This document shows, piece after piece, positions 45,868 through 59,500 of a stretch of DNA of 64,000 nucleotides. Below the pieces are notes generated by a model, which worked only from the letters and a program-made list of their open reading frames with translations, was not told the DNA's origin and ran no database searches. Each line of letters begins with the position of its first letter. Position 1 is the first letter of the stretch. Both the position numbers and the translations under genes were made by a program. This DNA comes from Grifola frondosa. Taxonomy: Eukaryota; Basidiomycota; Agaricomycetes; Polyporales; Grifolaceae. Location: positions 1,488,001-1,552,000 of the forward strand of contig LUGG01000001.1 in NCBI GenBank assembly GCA_001683735.1, read 5' to 3'.

Positions 45868-46717
45868 ATTGGACTCGCTAGTTGCTCGCTAGTACTTATG
45901 TTGCTGACATGTTGTACGGAAGTCCAGGACGTCCCCGGTCACGATCAGCACACCACCACACACCCTTCAATTACGCTGTAGTCTACTCCGTATCCAGCCG
46001 TTCCGTGAATCTGGAATCGAAGCAATCCCCACGGCACCCGGGTTTGATCCTAGTCTGTTTCTGGGGAAATCTCCGCAATGCAGTCTGCCAATGGGCTGTT
46101 GTCAGCAAACAGTGGTAACACCATAAAGGCGATATCCCGGCCCACCACCGTTTCAGAGGCTCTTCCATCAGGTTCTTGGCTCATGTTTTGGGGGAAGAAC
46201 CACTGGCTACGCGGTCCGAGGTTCTCTTCCAAACTCTTCCTCTGTAATTCTGGATCCGGCCCAATATGATCAAGTTCGTTCTTACGGCAAACAGTATTGC
46301 TCTTGAATATGACTGGAATATCACTCAACTTGCACGGCGGGTATCGGTGGTATGAGGTCAGTTAGAGGCTTCGGCGTGAAAATGTTGATCCGTCGAGAAA
46401 TAGGGCAGCCATGGTACGTCATATGTGCATTGATAGGTACAGATTATCACGACGAGGTTCTGCCCCGTGTAACGCGACGCAGTGCCGGAGGATCGTCTGC
46501 TAATGTTCGTGCAATGTACCGGGTGCGGATTGCCATTCGTCTTCTCGCTTTCCTTATCGGCGTGCTATCGTTGATATACGGATCGACGTTGGTCCGAATT
46601 TCCACCAGCTTCATGCAGCAGTTGGACTCGCTTCCACAGTAGGTTCGGACCAACGTCGGTCGTCCTGGTCGTGATATATGTCCGCGAGCTGCTAGGTTTT
46701 GTTTGCTGTTCATCGTG
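45868..46717. other. intergenic upstream of GH131-like pseudogene
   Basis: Small frames on both strands overlap each other without support. Contains a 14-bp inverted repeat described separately. Confidence 0.5.
46585..46657. repeat. perfect 14-bp inverted repeat (stem-loop)
   Basis: GACGTTGGTCCGAA at 46585-46598 is the exact reverse complement of TTCGGACCAACGTC at 46644-46657, with a 45-bp loop, about 60 bp before the GH131-like start codon. Its role is unknown. Confidence 0.7.
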
Positions 46718-48066
46718 ATGAAGTCGTTCCTCGCTTTACTCATCTCTGCCTCCATTGCTTCAGCTACTGTTCTCTGGGATGGCAGGTTCAACAATCATTC
46801 GTGAGTCGGCATTGAGCGCTTGTACACAAATAAATTTTGAGATATTGTGCAACTTGAAAGGACTTCGACCGGCGGATCTGGACCAATGAAGTAGGAACGT
46901 ACCAGACGTGCATCTATGTGGGCGAACTCATGCTCCTACGGCCGCCCACAATTCATAATGAAGCGTCAACACTCAGGGCAATCTTCACGTATGTTACGGC
47001 ACGATTTCGTTATTCTATTGTCTGTATCTTAACGCCTCGACCAGGGCGAGACGAGCTCCTCATGGCTGACTCTCGGCAGCAGCCAACTCAAAAATCCCGC
47101 TAGTACGTAGAATATAGCATTCCGTTGGGGATTTACGTATTCATGATCTTCGAACAACGACCACAGAAAAGCAATGCGTCAAGGTTAAAAACAGTATCTC
47201 CATTTGGAATGAGGGGCCGACGTTGAGGACTGAGCTTCTTCTACAAACGGCGAATGCTTTTACTGGCAACTTGTAAGGTTGGAGCAATTTTTGAGAGTAA
47301 AATGTAAAGAGGAACGTCGTTTATATGGTCAATTTTTCATGTTTCGCTGCAGATTCCGACAGTGAACACGCTTGGTTAGTAATATCATTTCTATCAGCAC
47401 ACCTTCGTTGATATTTCAAAACGTTGGGCCTAGATCCTGCTTACGAGCACCAGGTACGTGATACCGCCGTCCACGGGGATGAAGATTGCTGATGCCGACC
47501 ATTCCACGATCACGGATTGTTTTCTGGGAAGGTGCGGTCTGGTATCGAATCTCCACCGAGGGTTATAATCTTGAAGCCTCTTCCAGAACACTAAGCCGAC
47601 ATCAAGTATGGTCAGCGGTCGGGTGCCTACACTTTCAGACGTATATTCAGGGTGCTATATTGGTTGCAGTCCTGGCAAAAACAGCGTTGCAGATACTTTG
47701 CAGGTCATCACTAGTGGTCGGAGTATCTGGTCGGGCACTCCTGTGAAGGGAACTTGGGTAAGTTACTATTCATCTAATATATTGCTGATTTAAGCATGGT
47801 ATCTCCTGCAGTACAACTTTATTCTGGAGACTGGGCCCCTTGGTATCTCAACTGGAAGCAGCCCGTCCACCAAGATGTCCATGGGCTTGTTGAACGGCGA
47901 TGGTGTCGTAGATTGGCGCATTGGTATGTAATATCCCCTCACAGCCATAACTTGAGATATTGGTCATTCAGGTTCACTGAGACTCAATGAAGCGACACAG
48001 CAAATCAATGGGACAGATTTCTACTGCAGCGGAATCTTCATCGAGAGTCCTGGCCCTCAGCTTTGA
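46718..48066 (+). pseudogene. GH131-like secreted glucanase, degraded
   Basis: The start encodes a good signal peptide (MKSFLALLISASIASA) followed by TVLWDGRFNNHS, the usual mature start of fungal GH131 beta-glucanases. After an intron, DFDRRIWTNEVGTYQT is in the wrong frame relative to exon 1. The middle is fragmentary (PAYEHQ near 47435; DIKYGQRSGA near 47600 sits in a different frame from what follows). The 3' part is readable: DTLQVITSGRSIWSGTPVKG, TWYNFILETGPLGISTGSSP, GDGVVDWRIG, then across an intron SLRLNEATQQINGTDFYCSG and IFIESPGPQL, stop 48064-48066. GH131 enzymes act on beta-1,3/1,6/1,4-glucans of cell walls. Several frame changes that introns do not explain point to a decaying gene. 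Exact exon edges are unresolved. The family assignment rests on the start, the WYNF block and the DFYCSGIFIE end. Confidence 0.55.
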
Positions 48067-48934
48067 TTATACCGACTTTGCACCAAAAGCATTTCACATG
48101 CATATAACTACACCGTGATACGTTTGCAGTTCCTGCCAATTCATATGGTACGATGGTCGGCGAAGATGGCACGGTCACGCGACCCGGAAGAACTTGAATT
48201 TGAACACCGGTGCTTCGTGTTCGACGAACACGATGTGCACCATGCGGTCATGCACTTCAACTTCAACCTGTGTCAGAAACTATGGATCAATATTACATAT
48301 GCTGCACGCAGCTGTCGGTGTGTTCAAGTCATCCTTAAGGAAGCTCTCTGATCCGAGCACTGCGGACCGCAGTCTTCTCCGCGCATGTAGTATCCTCCTG
48401 GCTACTTTGGCTTGCTCTGGGGATGTTATGCGGCCACTCTACTCGGAACCTGCGTAAATGGACGCCTGATATGGATTCCTCGCATGGTTGGCCTTGGGAA
48501 ATGTCGGTTATAATGATCACAATACCGACACGGCTGACACTTGCCGTTCATCGGAGCCCTGGTGTCGCCGCTTTCGCGCCCCGGTTCCCTTCCCTTCACG
48601 ATGGCATCTCCGACAGCCATATATAAGTTGCTCCAGGCTGCAGCCGGATGACCTTGGTTCTGTGCTGCTCGTACGAGGTACCCATCTTGAAGCTGGTCGC
48701 CGTTTCTTCACTCCTTGGTGCACTTCATGAATTTGTCTTAGCACAGCAGTGCGGCGGGTATGCTGCATGCTACTGTCGGGTATTCATATCTTGACAGAGA
48801 AACCTCAATTAGGTCAAACCAGTCGACTTGTTCTACAGGCTATGTATGCCAACAATTAAATGAGAGTACGTTGAACAGTATACGCATGGTCTGACGAATT
48901 TGATTGAGATAACGTAGCGTACCAATGCCTACCG
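48067..48934. other. intergenic; 5' end of the GH3-like gene may lie here
   Basis: No clear frame. A signal peptide or membrane anchor for the GH3-like gene would be expected in or near this stretch, but none was found. Confidence 0.4.
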
Positions 48935-51900
48935 GATGCGGCCTTTTCTGCTACATCTGCCTCATCTACGTCTTCTAGCGCCTCCACATTTACCACTCAA
49001 CCCAATGTGGCAAACGTTTCCCCAGAATGGAAGAGCATATGCTAAGGTATGACTCGGAGTATCTCCCTTTCTTGCTTGTTGCCGACCTGCCATGATCTTG
49101 TTTAGGCACAGCCGATCGTCGCCAATCTTTCTCTGTCTGAAAAAGCGAGTCTTGGAACAGGTACGAATTATCATGCTGCCCATGTCGTTGGGTCCGATCT
49201 AAAATTAATCGAATACAGGTTTGGGTTTACTGGGAGGTGTGTTGCCTTGGCGCTGGTTTGATAATGCAAGATACATACGCATTTCTAGGACCATGCCTTG
49301 GAACTACAACCTCCATCCCATCCATTCCTGGATTTTCTGGACTATGCTTGCAAGGTAAGTTGTTCGATGTTGAACGTTGGTCTAAAATTGATCTGGAACA
49401 GACAGTCCTGTCGGAGTACGATATGTTGACGAATATCCGCATTTCCCGCGTGAGTAGCGCTGCCAAGTCCAGTGTCAAAATTTCCACTTCATCACACAGA
49501 GAGATAAATGTAGCAGCAACGTGAGTGTAATTTGGCCATCTATCTTACAAAGTAATGAACGGGAATAGGTTCAATCGCACCCTCATGAGGCAACGAGGTG
49601 CTGCCATGGGGCAGAATTTAGAGGCAAAGGAGTGAATGTCGCCTTAGGACCAATGATGTACGTAGAATATGATTGCTCCGAGGATTACCCTTCTGACCAT
49701 GGGTCTGACGGAATGTAGGAATTTGATGCGAGCACCGGCCGCTGGTCGCAATTGGGAAGGGTGCGGTGAATTGATGTTGGCTTACATTCATATATTAATA
49801 CATGTCGTAGTGGTGGAGGCGATCCTTACCTGTCGGGAGAAGTCGCATTTGAGACGATCCAAGGTATCCAGTCGGAAGGTGTCCAAGCTTGTGCGAAGCA
49901 CTTCATTAACAAGTAAGCTTGTCGCTTATCGCGATGATTTCATGAGCTTACTTTACACAGCGAACAAGAACATTTCCGACAGAGTAGTTCATCTAATGTA
50001 GACGACAGGTACGTTTGGGTTTTTGAAGAGCATAGGACAAAGATCTAATGTCATGTATCATATTATAGGACTGTATGTTCATCATTTAGCACAGTATACA
50101 CAGCTTAACTGACTGTATACACAAGGAACACGAACTTTATGCTCACCCGGTATGAGAATCCTTGCGCATATATCCGGTACATTTATAGTATCCCAGTTCC
50201 TTCGCAGTGTTCAAGCCAATGTCGCAGCCGTGATGTGCAGTTATAGTAAGTGAATCTATGCACTGTCAAACCCCAGATTACAGAAACCTAATATATGAAT
50301 CCAGACCAGAGTAAGTGATGAAAACCGTAGTAATAAACTTGAGGTATGACGATACAACAGTCAATGGGACATTCGCATGCGAGAACAGCGCGACTCTATC
50401 TGGAATCCTAAAAGGAGAGCTTGGTTTCCAAGGGTGTAAGACCGTCTTAAAACTCCCATTCATCTACTCAAGACTAACATGTATCCGCAGATGTCACGTC
50501 AGGTTTGTTTCAGTTGACCTGCGTTGCAGAACAATCAATCTGATCATGTTGAAGATTGGTATGCCACACATTCAACCATTCCGCTGCCAACGCAGGACTC
50601 GATGTAAGCTTCTACGTCTTTCTCATCGCTTGAGACTCATTCTACAGAGCAGATGACCATGCCGGGAGACGAGTTCTTTGGATCTTTTAGTTCGTGAGTA
50701 ATAGTTGTAATATCACACCAAAGCGCACAGAATCAATCTTTCTCCGAAGATACTTCGGACAGAATCTCGTCGACGCTGTCAATAGCGGTAACGTCTCGCA
50801 AGCTCGTATCGACGTAGGTCTTCTTCATGGCTGGATGATGTGCGACTGAATAAGCCACAGGATTTGGCCACGAGGATTTTGGCAGGATGGTACGCGGTTT
50901 ATCTTATATTCTTGAGCCGTCATGTTACATTACGTCGACAGGTTCTTACTCGGACAAGACTCCGGATATCCCGCAGTCAATTTCAACTCTTGGCTTGGGT
51001 TTCTAGGTGAACATGTCAACGTCCAAGGTGATCATGCCAAGTGTGTCCTTTAAGCATCGCTTTAACAACCAGACTCACGATAGTTACAGCATCATCCGCA
51101 CAATTGGTGCCGCTTCTACTATCCTTTTGAAGAACAAGGGTAGCGTTCTGCCTCTGAATGCGCCAAGATCCATTGCTGTAATTGGCAGCGGGGCAGGGTC
51201 AGCATTTTTTGGACCAAATGAGTACGCTTCATATTGCGCACAATGACCAAGGCACCAGTTTGACTTTCCTTAGATGTCTTGATCGTTCTTGTGACGATGG
51301 TGTCCTGGCCATGGGCTGGGGAAGCGGGTATGTTTTAGTTTCATTGCATGTCCTTGTCGTCACTCATGCAGGACCTGTCTAGTAGAATAACTATCCCTAC
51401 CTTATTGCGGTGTGCAACGATCTTCTAAGTCATTATTCATGCATCTCATCAGTTCGATAGCCGGTGGATGCACTCACTGCTCGTGCAGAGCTGGACGGAA
51501 CTACTGTCACATCTTCATTGAGTGACAGCGACCTGAATGGGGCCGCCACCGCAGCATTAAAGAAGGATGTAGCTTTTGTCTTTCTCACGGCAGATAGCGG
51601 GTGAGGATATCGCGTCTACTGTTTCGAGCTCTCACTTGACATTGCCACAGAGAAGCCTCTTACACGGTCGAGGGCAATGCTGGGGATCGCAATGATTTGA
51701 ATGCATGGCACGGCGGGGTATTTCAGACAAATATATCGGAGTCAGTTCATCTTTCCTGAAAAATTCCTTTCTAGGACGCGCTGGTTCAGGAAGTCGCGGG
51801 TGTCAATAACAACACCGTCGTCGTCGTCAATAGTGTAGGTCCTATCATCGTCGATTCATGGATCGAGCATCCAAATGGTACGAGACCTTGCCCTTCAATG

Positions 51901-52864
51901 GCAACTGTCCTGATATAGCAGTTGTGTAGTCACGGCGTTGGTTTGGAGCGGTATTCCTGGACAAGAAGCTGGTGAGCTGTTTGACCAACCCGAATTTTAA
52001 TTGGGTTGATTCGTCGTCGCTAGGCAATGCACTCGTAGATGTGTTATATGGCGCATATAATCCAAGGTTAGGCTGCTCAGCTCCTTACGTCTTCCTCAGA
52101 GATTTACATGTCTCCCGATGCCCTGTATTCAGCGGAAGGCTCCCGTTTACCATCGCCAAAAATGAGACCGATTATTCCGCCCGAGTGATCTACGATGGCT
52201 CAGGCACTGTGCAAATTCCATACAGTGAAGGGCTCCTCATCGACTATCGACACTTTGATGCGGTTAGTATATTTGCGACGGATCTGTGGTATATGTCATC
52301 TAACCCACGTTGGAGGCCAATATCACACCTCGTTTCGAGTTTGGCTTTGGTCTTTCCACACAACTTTCGCATATTCGGACCTGAGCATCACCGGATCAAC
52401 TGCGGGGGGTACACGTCAAGCACCGGGTCCAGGAGTGGCTTTGGATCCATGGTTAGTGTCCATCTTGACGGACCCACAAGCGTCTTATCAACGAATTTAT
52501 TTAGGCTCCATATCCTGTCGTTTTCGTCACATTCACCCTGACCAATACCGGGTCCTTAGCCGGCACCGAAGTGGGTGATTTATTTGTGCATCTACCCTTC
52601 ATACACTAAGAAATACTCCAGGTTCCTCAGCTGTATACTACGCCGCCTCTTACTGCCGGATCTGCCCCATTCAACTTGAAGGGCTTTGACAGCGTTTTCT
52701 TGGAATCCGGACAATCTCAAGTCGTATCTCTCAACCTTTCTCGTTATGACTTCTCCATTTGGGACGTTGTCTCACAACGCTGGGAGATACCAAGCGGCGC
52801 TACAGCAATATCTATTGGTGCAAGCAGCAGGGACTTGCGATTGAAGGGATCGATCCTGAATTAA
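48935..52864 (+). pseudogene. GH3 beta-glucosidase-like gene with multiple frameshifts
   Basis: Nearly the whole GH3 plan is readable over some 20 short exons: SSASTFTTQPNVANVSPEWK, QPIVANLSLSEKASLGTG, AATFNRTLMRQRGAAMG, GKGVNVALGPM, NLMRAPAAGRNWEG, GIQSEGVQACAKHFINN, VQANVAAVMCSY, NGTFACENSATLSGILKGEL, MTMPGDEFFGSFS (near the nucleophile-bearing SDW segment), WFLLGQDSGYPAVNFNSWLG, IIRTIGAASTILLKNKGSVL, CLDRSCDDGVLAMGWGSG, then GIPGQEAGNALVDVLYG, SGRLPFTIAKNETDYSARVI, NITPRFEFGFGLS and a fibronectin-III-like end (LYTTPPLTAGSAPFNLKGFD), stop 52862-52864. Family enzymes release glucose from beta-glucosides. Frame is lost at about 49049 (WKS-AYAK, 2 bases), about 50491 (the GYVxSDW join), about 51378 (NNYPYLIA join) and about 52352 (GLS-TTFAYSD, 1 base missing). 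The start codon was not found. Confidence 0.7.
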
Positions 52865-53124
52865 CGAACCTTTTGGATTACATACAACACTTGTATTCTC
52901 CATCATCATTCCCATGGATTATGTTCGGCTAGTAAGCAGACAACTGCAACGATCAGTGAGAGATTTGCTGGGTACATGTTGTATGAGGAATATCTGGAGG
53001 CGGGACTTCTGCAACATTATGAAACTCTACAAGTACTGGGAAAGAGCAGGACGATCCGGGTGATAGCATTAATGTTAATCCATGATACAGGGGTAATGAG
53101 CGACCGAGACACTTAAGATTGATG

Positions 53125-56100
53125 CTACAAAGGAGGGAGAGGCCTTCGACACTGAGGACAAATATTCTGTAATAGCATCCGATTAGCATGAGCCTGATGT
53201 GTCTATCAGACGAGATTTACCTTGATAGCGAGCCACTGTAGGGTTGATATATTGTCAGCAGGATCACTTAGATAAACCGAATCTCACTCACTCGCTCAAG
53301 ACACGCCGTATGCTGAGCGACATCAGAATTAGCAACATATTAATAATTGGAAGGAAAGACCTACGAAAAGATGGTGGCATGGCGCGAGACTATAGCTCTT
53401 CCTTGCGCCACTAGCTCCCACAACACCAAGGATTCCACCTGTCCGCCGCCCACCCGATCCTAAACCGAACCCAATGACCTCCTCCTTGCCATCACTCGAC
53501 TTGGAGCGCCGGCGGAGAGCAGGGTCCACCTGGATTGCGTCCATGCAGATCGCACAGTCTCCAAGCGTTTGTTCGGGAGCCTCGGGGTCGGGAAGTGGCA
53601 TGGGTGGGTGGTAGTCGTATGTCTGCACATTCGACATCTGGAAGAAAAATGTAAGTGAGGGGGAGTTCATGAATGAATGAGGCTCACCCGGCCGGGGAGG
53701 AAGAACGTAGGGCTGATGGTATCCTGCAGCATGATGATGAATACTTGAATGAACATGAGGCATGCTACACCATATATCCAATCTATTTGTAACGCATATA
53801 GTCGATCAATATGAAGTAAACTTTGGATCCACATGTGAAGACGAACTTCTGGTTTCGACATCGAGGATGTTCTTAGGACAACCGAGGAAATCTGCGATCC
53901 CATCAATGACAGTGGACATACATGGTCCTAACCACTCACAGAGCACGAAGAACAATCTGCAAATTGTGGTACCAACGAGGTATTCCGTAGACAGCCCGCT
54001 GCTCCTACCGCGCCTCGCCGAGCGATATATCTGTGCAAACCAAATGAACGAATACAAGGAACCGACGAAGAACAGCGGAAGAGACAGGTTATGACGATGC
54101 GGAAAACGAAGATCAGGAAGAGAGACATCAGGGTCCCTAGTTAGGCCACCGTCAATGAAGACTTTGTATGAGGTAAGGACAGGAAGCGCACAGAGTCTGG
54201 CGGAGGGGTCCGTCCTAATATGTTGCAAGAGGAATCGCCAAAATGACTGGCGCGGTGGTTCCGTTGGGGTTACATTCGTTGCGGGAGTCGGAGCCTGCAC
54301 TGCATTTCCTGTAGGTGCTGCGGAAAGACCATTCACGTCGCCGCTGCCAGACGAAGGTACGGCAGCAGGAGCTGGGTTTGGAGCAGGAGGGCGAACGGGC
54401 TCGATAACGTCTTCGGGGGCTTGAATTTGGCCGATGAGAACGGCGAATTGCTATTTCAAAATGGTCAATGTACTCGATCGCGTTGAGCTTGGCAGTACTT
54501 ACTGCCTCATAAATGAAAAGCAAGCAAGCCACCCCTGCGGGAGCAAGCACAGAGAGCGATGGCCGGCCATCTGCCAGGATGCCAGAGTTATATGCTGCGT
54601 CATACGTGAGTATCATGGCAGGACAACGTCAACTCTAGAGGTTATAACTCACCCCAACGAAGGAGATGGCATCAATGAGGCTTTGAGTGAGGAATGCATA
54701 CCGAGAGACGCGAGAGAGTCCCACTGCAGAGCTACTGCGCCACACTTGCCTCTTCAATAGAGCCAGGAGAGTGAGATTGATGATCGTCGAGAAACCTGAG
54801 TCTATTGATACAGGAGGCTATGAGCCTGTCATCGTCAAGAAATAGGATGTAATCGCACATGTAGTAATCTTCTGGTATAGTCGATGAGACCTGGAGAAAT
54901 TTCAATGACACAACAATTCCGGATATATCAGATTTCCTACTTGAGCCCAGTCGTGTTCTGTATCTCATATAGTATACCACAGTCTTGACTGATGAGAACA
55001 CCGCTGAGCTTCAGTTCAGGCGCAGTGATAGTCGGGATTCCAGTGGGGTTATCAGTCTCGTCTTCAAGCTCCTGCATCAGAGCCAGAGGCACGTCCACTA
55101 GGTTCCACCTGTGCAAAGAGCTTGAAGGAGCAGCGGGTTTTGGGACTATCATCTAAAAACCAACAGTATCAGGAAACCAAATAACATACGTTCATAGTAG
55201 GGCATACTATTTGAGAGGGAATCCTGGTCAATAGTGCCAGAGTCTATCTTCTCTTTAACTTTGTTATCCTCGCGCTAGTTCGACTTCGATAGCATGTGCT
55301 ACACTATTCCTCTTGGTTTCAGGCACAAGAGATGGGATCATCCGGATGTCTATATGTCGCCTTCACAGTGTCAACACGAAGTCTGGAAACGAGAAAGGTT
55401 ACTCACCCACTCGGCTCAGCAAACGCATATATCGAGCCATTTATAAAATGTGTACACCTTCAAAGTCTAATCTCAACTCTTCTGAGCTCTTCGGGTCAGT
55501 GAGGTCTACTTTGCCCTGACGGCATGACATAATCGTTGACACATAGCAGACACACAATGGCATCGGGGCGTACATGGACCATAGCAATCTCCTTCGACTC
55601 TTCCGTCTCGTGCGTGAAATAAACAACAATTTGTCGCCAACGCTCAGGGCACCTTTGTTAGAATTAGTCCAGTTCATGGCCCCAGCCATTCAGGGACCGC
55701 AGATATGTTCGTTTGAGCAACAAAACTTCCGGCTAGATGTGACCAGCGAGACTGATACTCTGAAGCGTTAAGCGATGTGAGGTTGTGGAACTGAAGATCG
55801 CCATGCCAAAAACCCGTCAGATTGGAGTAGTATGAGCCTCTCTCGGGATCAAGCTCAGGACCGAAGTTCAGGAAGGCGTCTACCAACGGCATGGTTGCGG
55901 GATCTTCAGCTGGCTACTACAATATCAAGATCGAATCGTTTCTTCACCTGACAGAGCAGAGGACTGACAAGGGTAAAGTTGGAGGCTGTGCCGTTCAGCA
56001 TGCAGAGTAATTGGACATCTGGTAATTGAGGACTGCAGCGCGTCTTTGTACTGGTTCCGAGTGAGTGCCATCTCATCGCCTCGCCCATTGGTGAGCATGA

Positions 56101-56226
56101 AGAGAATGAAACTGAGGAAGAGAAGGAGGGTATAGAACTGCGTTGTCGCTCGGGCGGCAGGTCTTCCGTCGGTCTTCCAGTATTATCCGTACCTCGAACT
56201 CGGTCAAGAGGCCTAGGCGTACTCAT
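53125..56226 (-). CDS. TUL1: Tul1/Dsc1-type transmembrane RING E3 ubiquitin ligase
   Basis: Golgi/endosomal membrane ubiquitin ligase of the Dsc complex. Near the N-terminus a hydrophobic segment (FYTLLLFLSFILFML, about 56135-56090) precedes the luminal domain (NFGPELDPERGSYYSNLTGF, WHGDLQFHNLTSLNASEYQS, ALSVGDKLLFISRT, DFEGVHIL, WNLVDVPLALMQELEDE, LSGVLISQDCGILYE). Membrane segments follow, with DDHQSHSPGSIEEASVAQ, YNSGILADGRPSLSVLAPAG, QSFWRFLLQHI, VFIDGGLTRDPDVSLPDLRF, GPCMSTVIDGIADFLGCPKN and IHHHAAGYHQPYVLPPR. The C-terminal RING is split over exons: CAICMDAIQV, SLAPCHHLFHTACLERW, LAIKNICPQCRRPLPPL, stop 53127-53125. The exon join between the ATG at 56226 and the hydrophobic segment was not resolved, so the start is provisional. 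It converges with the GH3-like pseudogene. Confidence 0.85.
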
Positions 56227-56573
56227 GATAAAAACCCGCGATCTTCTGGCTTGTCAATAGCAAGATAACGTAGTGCACTGCGCTGGTGGTGGTCTGCTGT
56301 CAGAGTCGGTTGTGGGTCCAAGTGTGCGCGTCTGAATTGCAGCGCCCGGCAGGACTCGGCGGCCTCACGATCAATTACGAGCGTCTATGCTAAATACACA
56401 TCTGGGAAGACATAATTGTTGCGAAGGGTATCCGACTAACGAAAGACGAAAGATGCTAGAAAGTCCATGATATCTTAGTATACACATGCATACGACAGCG
56501 GGAGCCGAGCAGCGAGCACAACTAACGACAACACTGATCGACAAAATTGAAGCCACAAACCTCGAACTCAATC

Positions 56574-59500
56574 CTACATTCCATGATTGCTACCACCGGA
56601 GCCTTCACGTCCGCCCGTCAACTGCCTGACCAAAAACATTCCCCTACCCTCACCACCCTCACTTTTCGTGCTTCGCATCCCAATCGCTGACTTCGGCCTG
56701 GGGTAATTTCGTGCACCAGGACGAGGCCCGTCGTACATCTTCGTGGGACTAGACGATAGCTGTCTCGTCGGACTGAGCCCACCACCAGTCAATTGCCTCA
56801 TCAATGCAGCGTCCGTGCCGCCGCCGAGACCTGTAAACTGGCGAGCAAGGGTCGTCGTACCCGTGAATTGCTGAGGAACAGCACCAAACGTTCCGCGAGT
56901 AGGAGCAGAGATTGGGGATGAACGCACGGGCGATGGAGACTGACGCATCGTCATAGGCAAGAGTATCTAGTCGAAAGGCTGAGTTGAGCGGAAACACTGA
57001 CGAGCAATAAAGACTTACCAAACATTCGCGACACCACACGCCGCCCTCCCTATCACTCTTCGCCGCACTGTCCAGCTTCTTCCCGCAACCTGGCTTCCCG
57101 TTCTCCTGTCTTCGGGCTTTCACATCTTTCCCTCCGCAAACGAGGCACGTCGTGTGCCATCGCGTTCCTTGTGGACCAGGCACAACGCCTCTCTCCATAG
57201 GTGAGACTGCCTTCTGGCATCCCGGACATGAAGACGAACTGCCGAAACGAGGGGCGGGGAAAGTGAAGCTCGCATTTGTGGCCGCTGGCGCCGTGGTAGG
57301 TTGGTGTTCGTATCTGCTGGATGCCGAAGTGTAATAAGACGCGGAGGCCCTCGAGGCGGGCAGAAGTACTGGAGAGGAAGTGGGAGCTTTGGAAACCACG
57401 CTGTGCACCTGACTGACATTGATCTTCTCTGTAGGCGCACACTAAAGCAATGTGAATAATTGCGTCAACAATGATATCGCTCGGCTCACTTACCTCGACA
57501 TGACAAGCACCCTCTTCGCTTCTCACAAACACCGCACGTCCGCCGTCATGCTCCTCAAATGGCCCATTGCAGACTGTACACCTGAAACACGATGTATGGT
57601 ATGTTTTGGGCGGAACTCCAGTGCTTGATGGCTGTTCCGGCACCGTGACGAACTTGCCCCCGTGCTTCGTGCTGAACAGCGGGAGGTTGCATTTCGCACA
57701 GCGTGCATCAGGCGGGAGCTGCGCAGGTATCGTAATGCCGTTTGAAAGCGTCTTGGACTTAGGAGTGGGCGTCGAATCCGATGGCGTCAAGGATTGACGT
57801 CTCTTCTCGTTTGTCTCCGTATCGTGGCGAATGATGGCCCGTTTCCCGTCCTCCTTCACTCTACGTGAGGGCGGACTCACCGACGGCGGAGTGGATGGGC
57901 CACTCGAATGTGTAGTGGATGCCGCATCCGAGAGGTCTCCCGCAAGGTCAGGCGTGGGGGGTACTGATTGTTCGTAATGTGGCGAACTCAACGTCCGCAA
58001 TCTAAAACCAAGGCCAATACGACCTGAGCCCGGGCTAATAGAAGTCCGGATAGGCTGGGGAATCTTGGAAACTGATCCCTTAAGCTCCATTCGACACATA
58101 TTACTCATGTCAGGGCCCAAGTCGATCAGGTCGCCTATCGGCGCAGCAGGCTTCGTCCCCAGGAGTGATTCTACTTCTGCATCTCCTGTCCGGTCTCGAC
58201 GAAGTGTGTAATCTGGCTTATCAGAAGGTCGTGCGGGTGCTGCTGCTCCAATATCAGGAACCTCTTCACGGTTAGGTAGCGCAGGAGATCCCTGTTGAGA
58301 TGCAAAGGAAGTATTGCTCCGTCGCGGACGAGAGGCAGAGTAGTGCGTAGGGGTGATCGTGGATGGCAACTCTGCATCAGAGGGTGCCGATGTAAGTGCC
58401 GGGGATGCCTGTCTCAGAAACCTCTTCTTCATCTCTTCGATAGCCTCTCCAGTGGGTTGCTTGGAGGACCTCGGGCTCCCAAAGCTAGGGCTGCTCTTTG
58501 ACCCTGACCCCAACTCTGCTCTGTCTGGCTCGGGAGTCTTGAATCGGTTAAAGGAGCGGCGAGGGATCGGACTACCATCAGGTGGTTCTAGTCCGGGGCT
58601 ATTGTACGTTCGACGCACAGAGATAGAACTGTCATCGTCTGGGGCAGGCGATCGCAGCGGTGGATTCTTGAATCTGTGAACATTACTGTGCGGACTACCA
58701 TCGCCCACAGGAGCAGGCACAGACGAAGACCCTGCGGTGGTAGATGAGTTGGCCCTCGCGCGTGCGGCGAGTCGCTCTACGACAGGACTAGTTTCCCCAT
58801 CGCCGAAACTAGTAGTATATCGCTTAGCAAGAGGACTATACACACTGGAAGACATCGTAGTTTCGTTCGACGAGCCTGGCAAGGAGGATCTCCCGAGGCG
58901 ACCCTCCGCATTTGGAGTGCTATCCTTGCTCTTGATGCCGAGTCTTTGTTCAAGTTCTTCCAACGCAGGACTACCTTCGCGACTCCGGCTGCTACGTTTG
59001 ATCCCTCCGAGATTGCTTTTTTGATCGTCGAATACATCCAAACTCCGGCGCCTGGTCGAACCGTCTTGACTTGGTCTCTTCAAGCAGCTCTCGAAGCAGT
59101 CTGCGCAACTTGGCCTACCCAAGAGATCGACCATAGGGTTATGGCCGATATTTTTGAAGCACCCCGTGCAGCAGAAACATCGTTTGTGCCAGAATCTCCC
59201 GCCGTTCTCAATGAATGCACCCTCGCTTTTGAGAATCAGTACCGGCTTGTTGCAGGATGGGCACTCGCCTTTGGACCCTCCGTTCACAGTGAAGCAAAAG
59301 CGGCACAAGAAACGAGAGCCAGGCGTAGCATTGATATCTACACCTGACGATGTCATGGAAGAGGGGTCGGGATAAATAGTGGCATCGGGAGGAAATGGAG
59401 TCGAACACAGAGCGCATTTGAAAGTCGAAAGTGTTTCCTTAGGTTGCAGAATGGAGCCGTACACCTTGGCAAGCTCAGAGCCATTGTTCAAATTGGGTAG

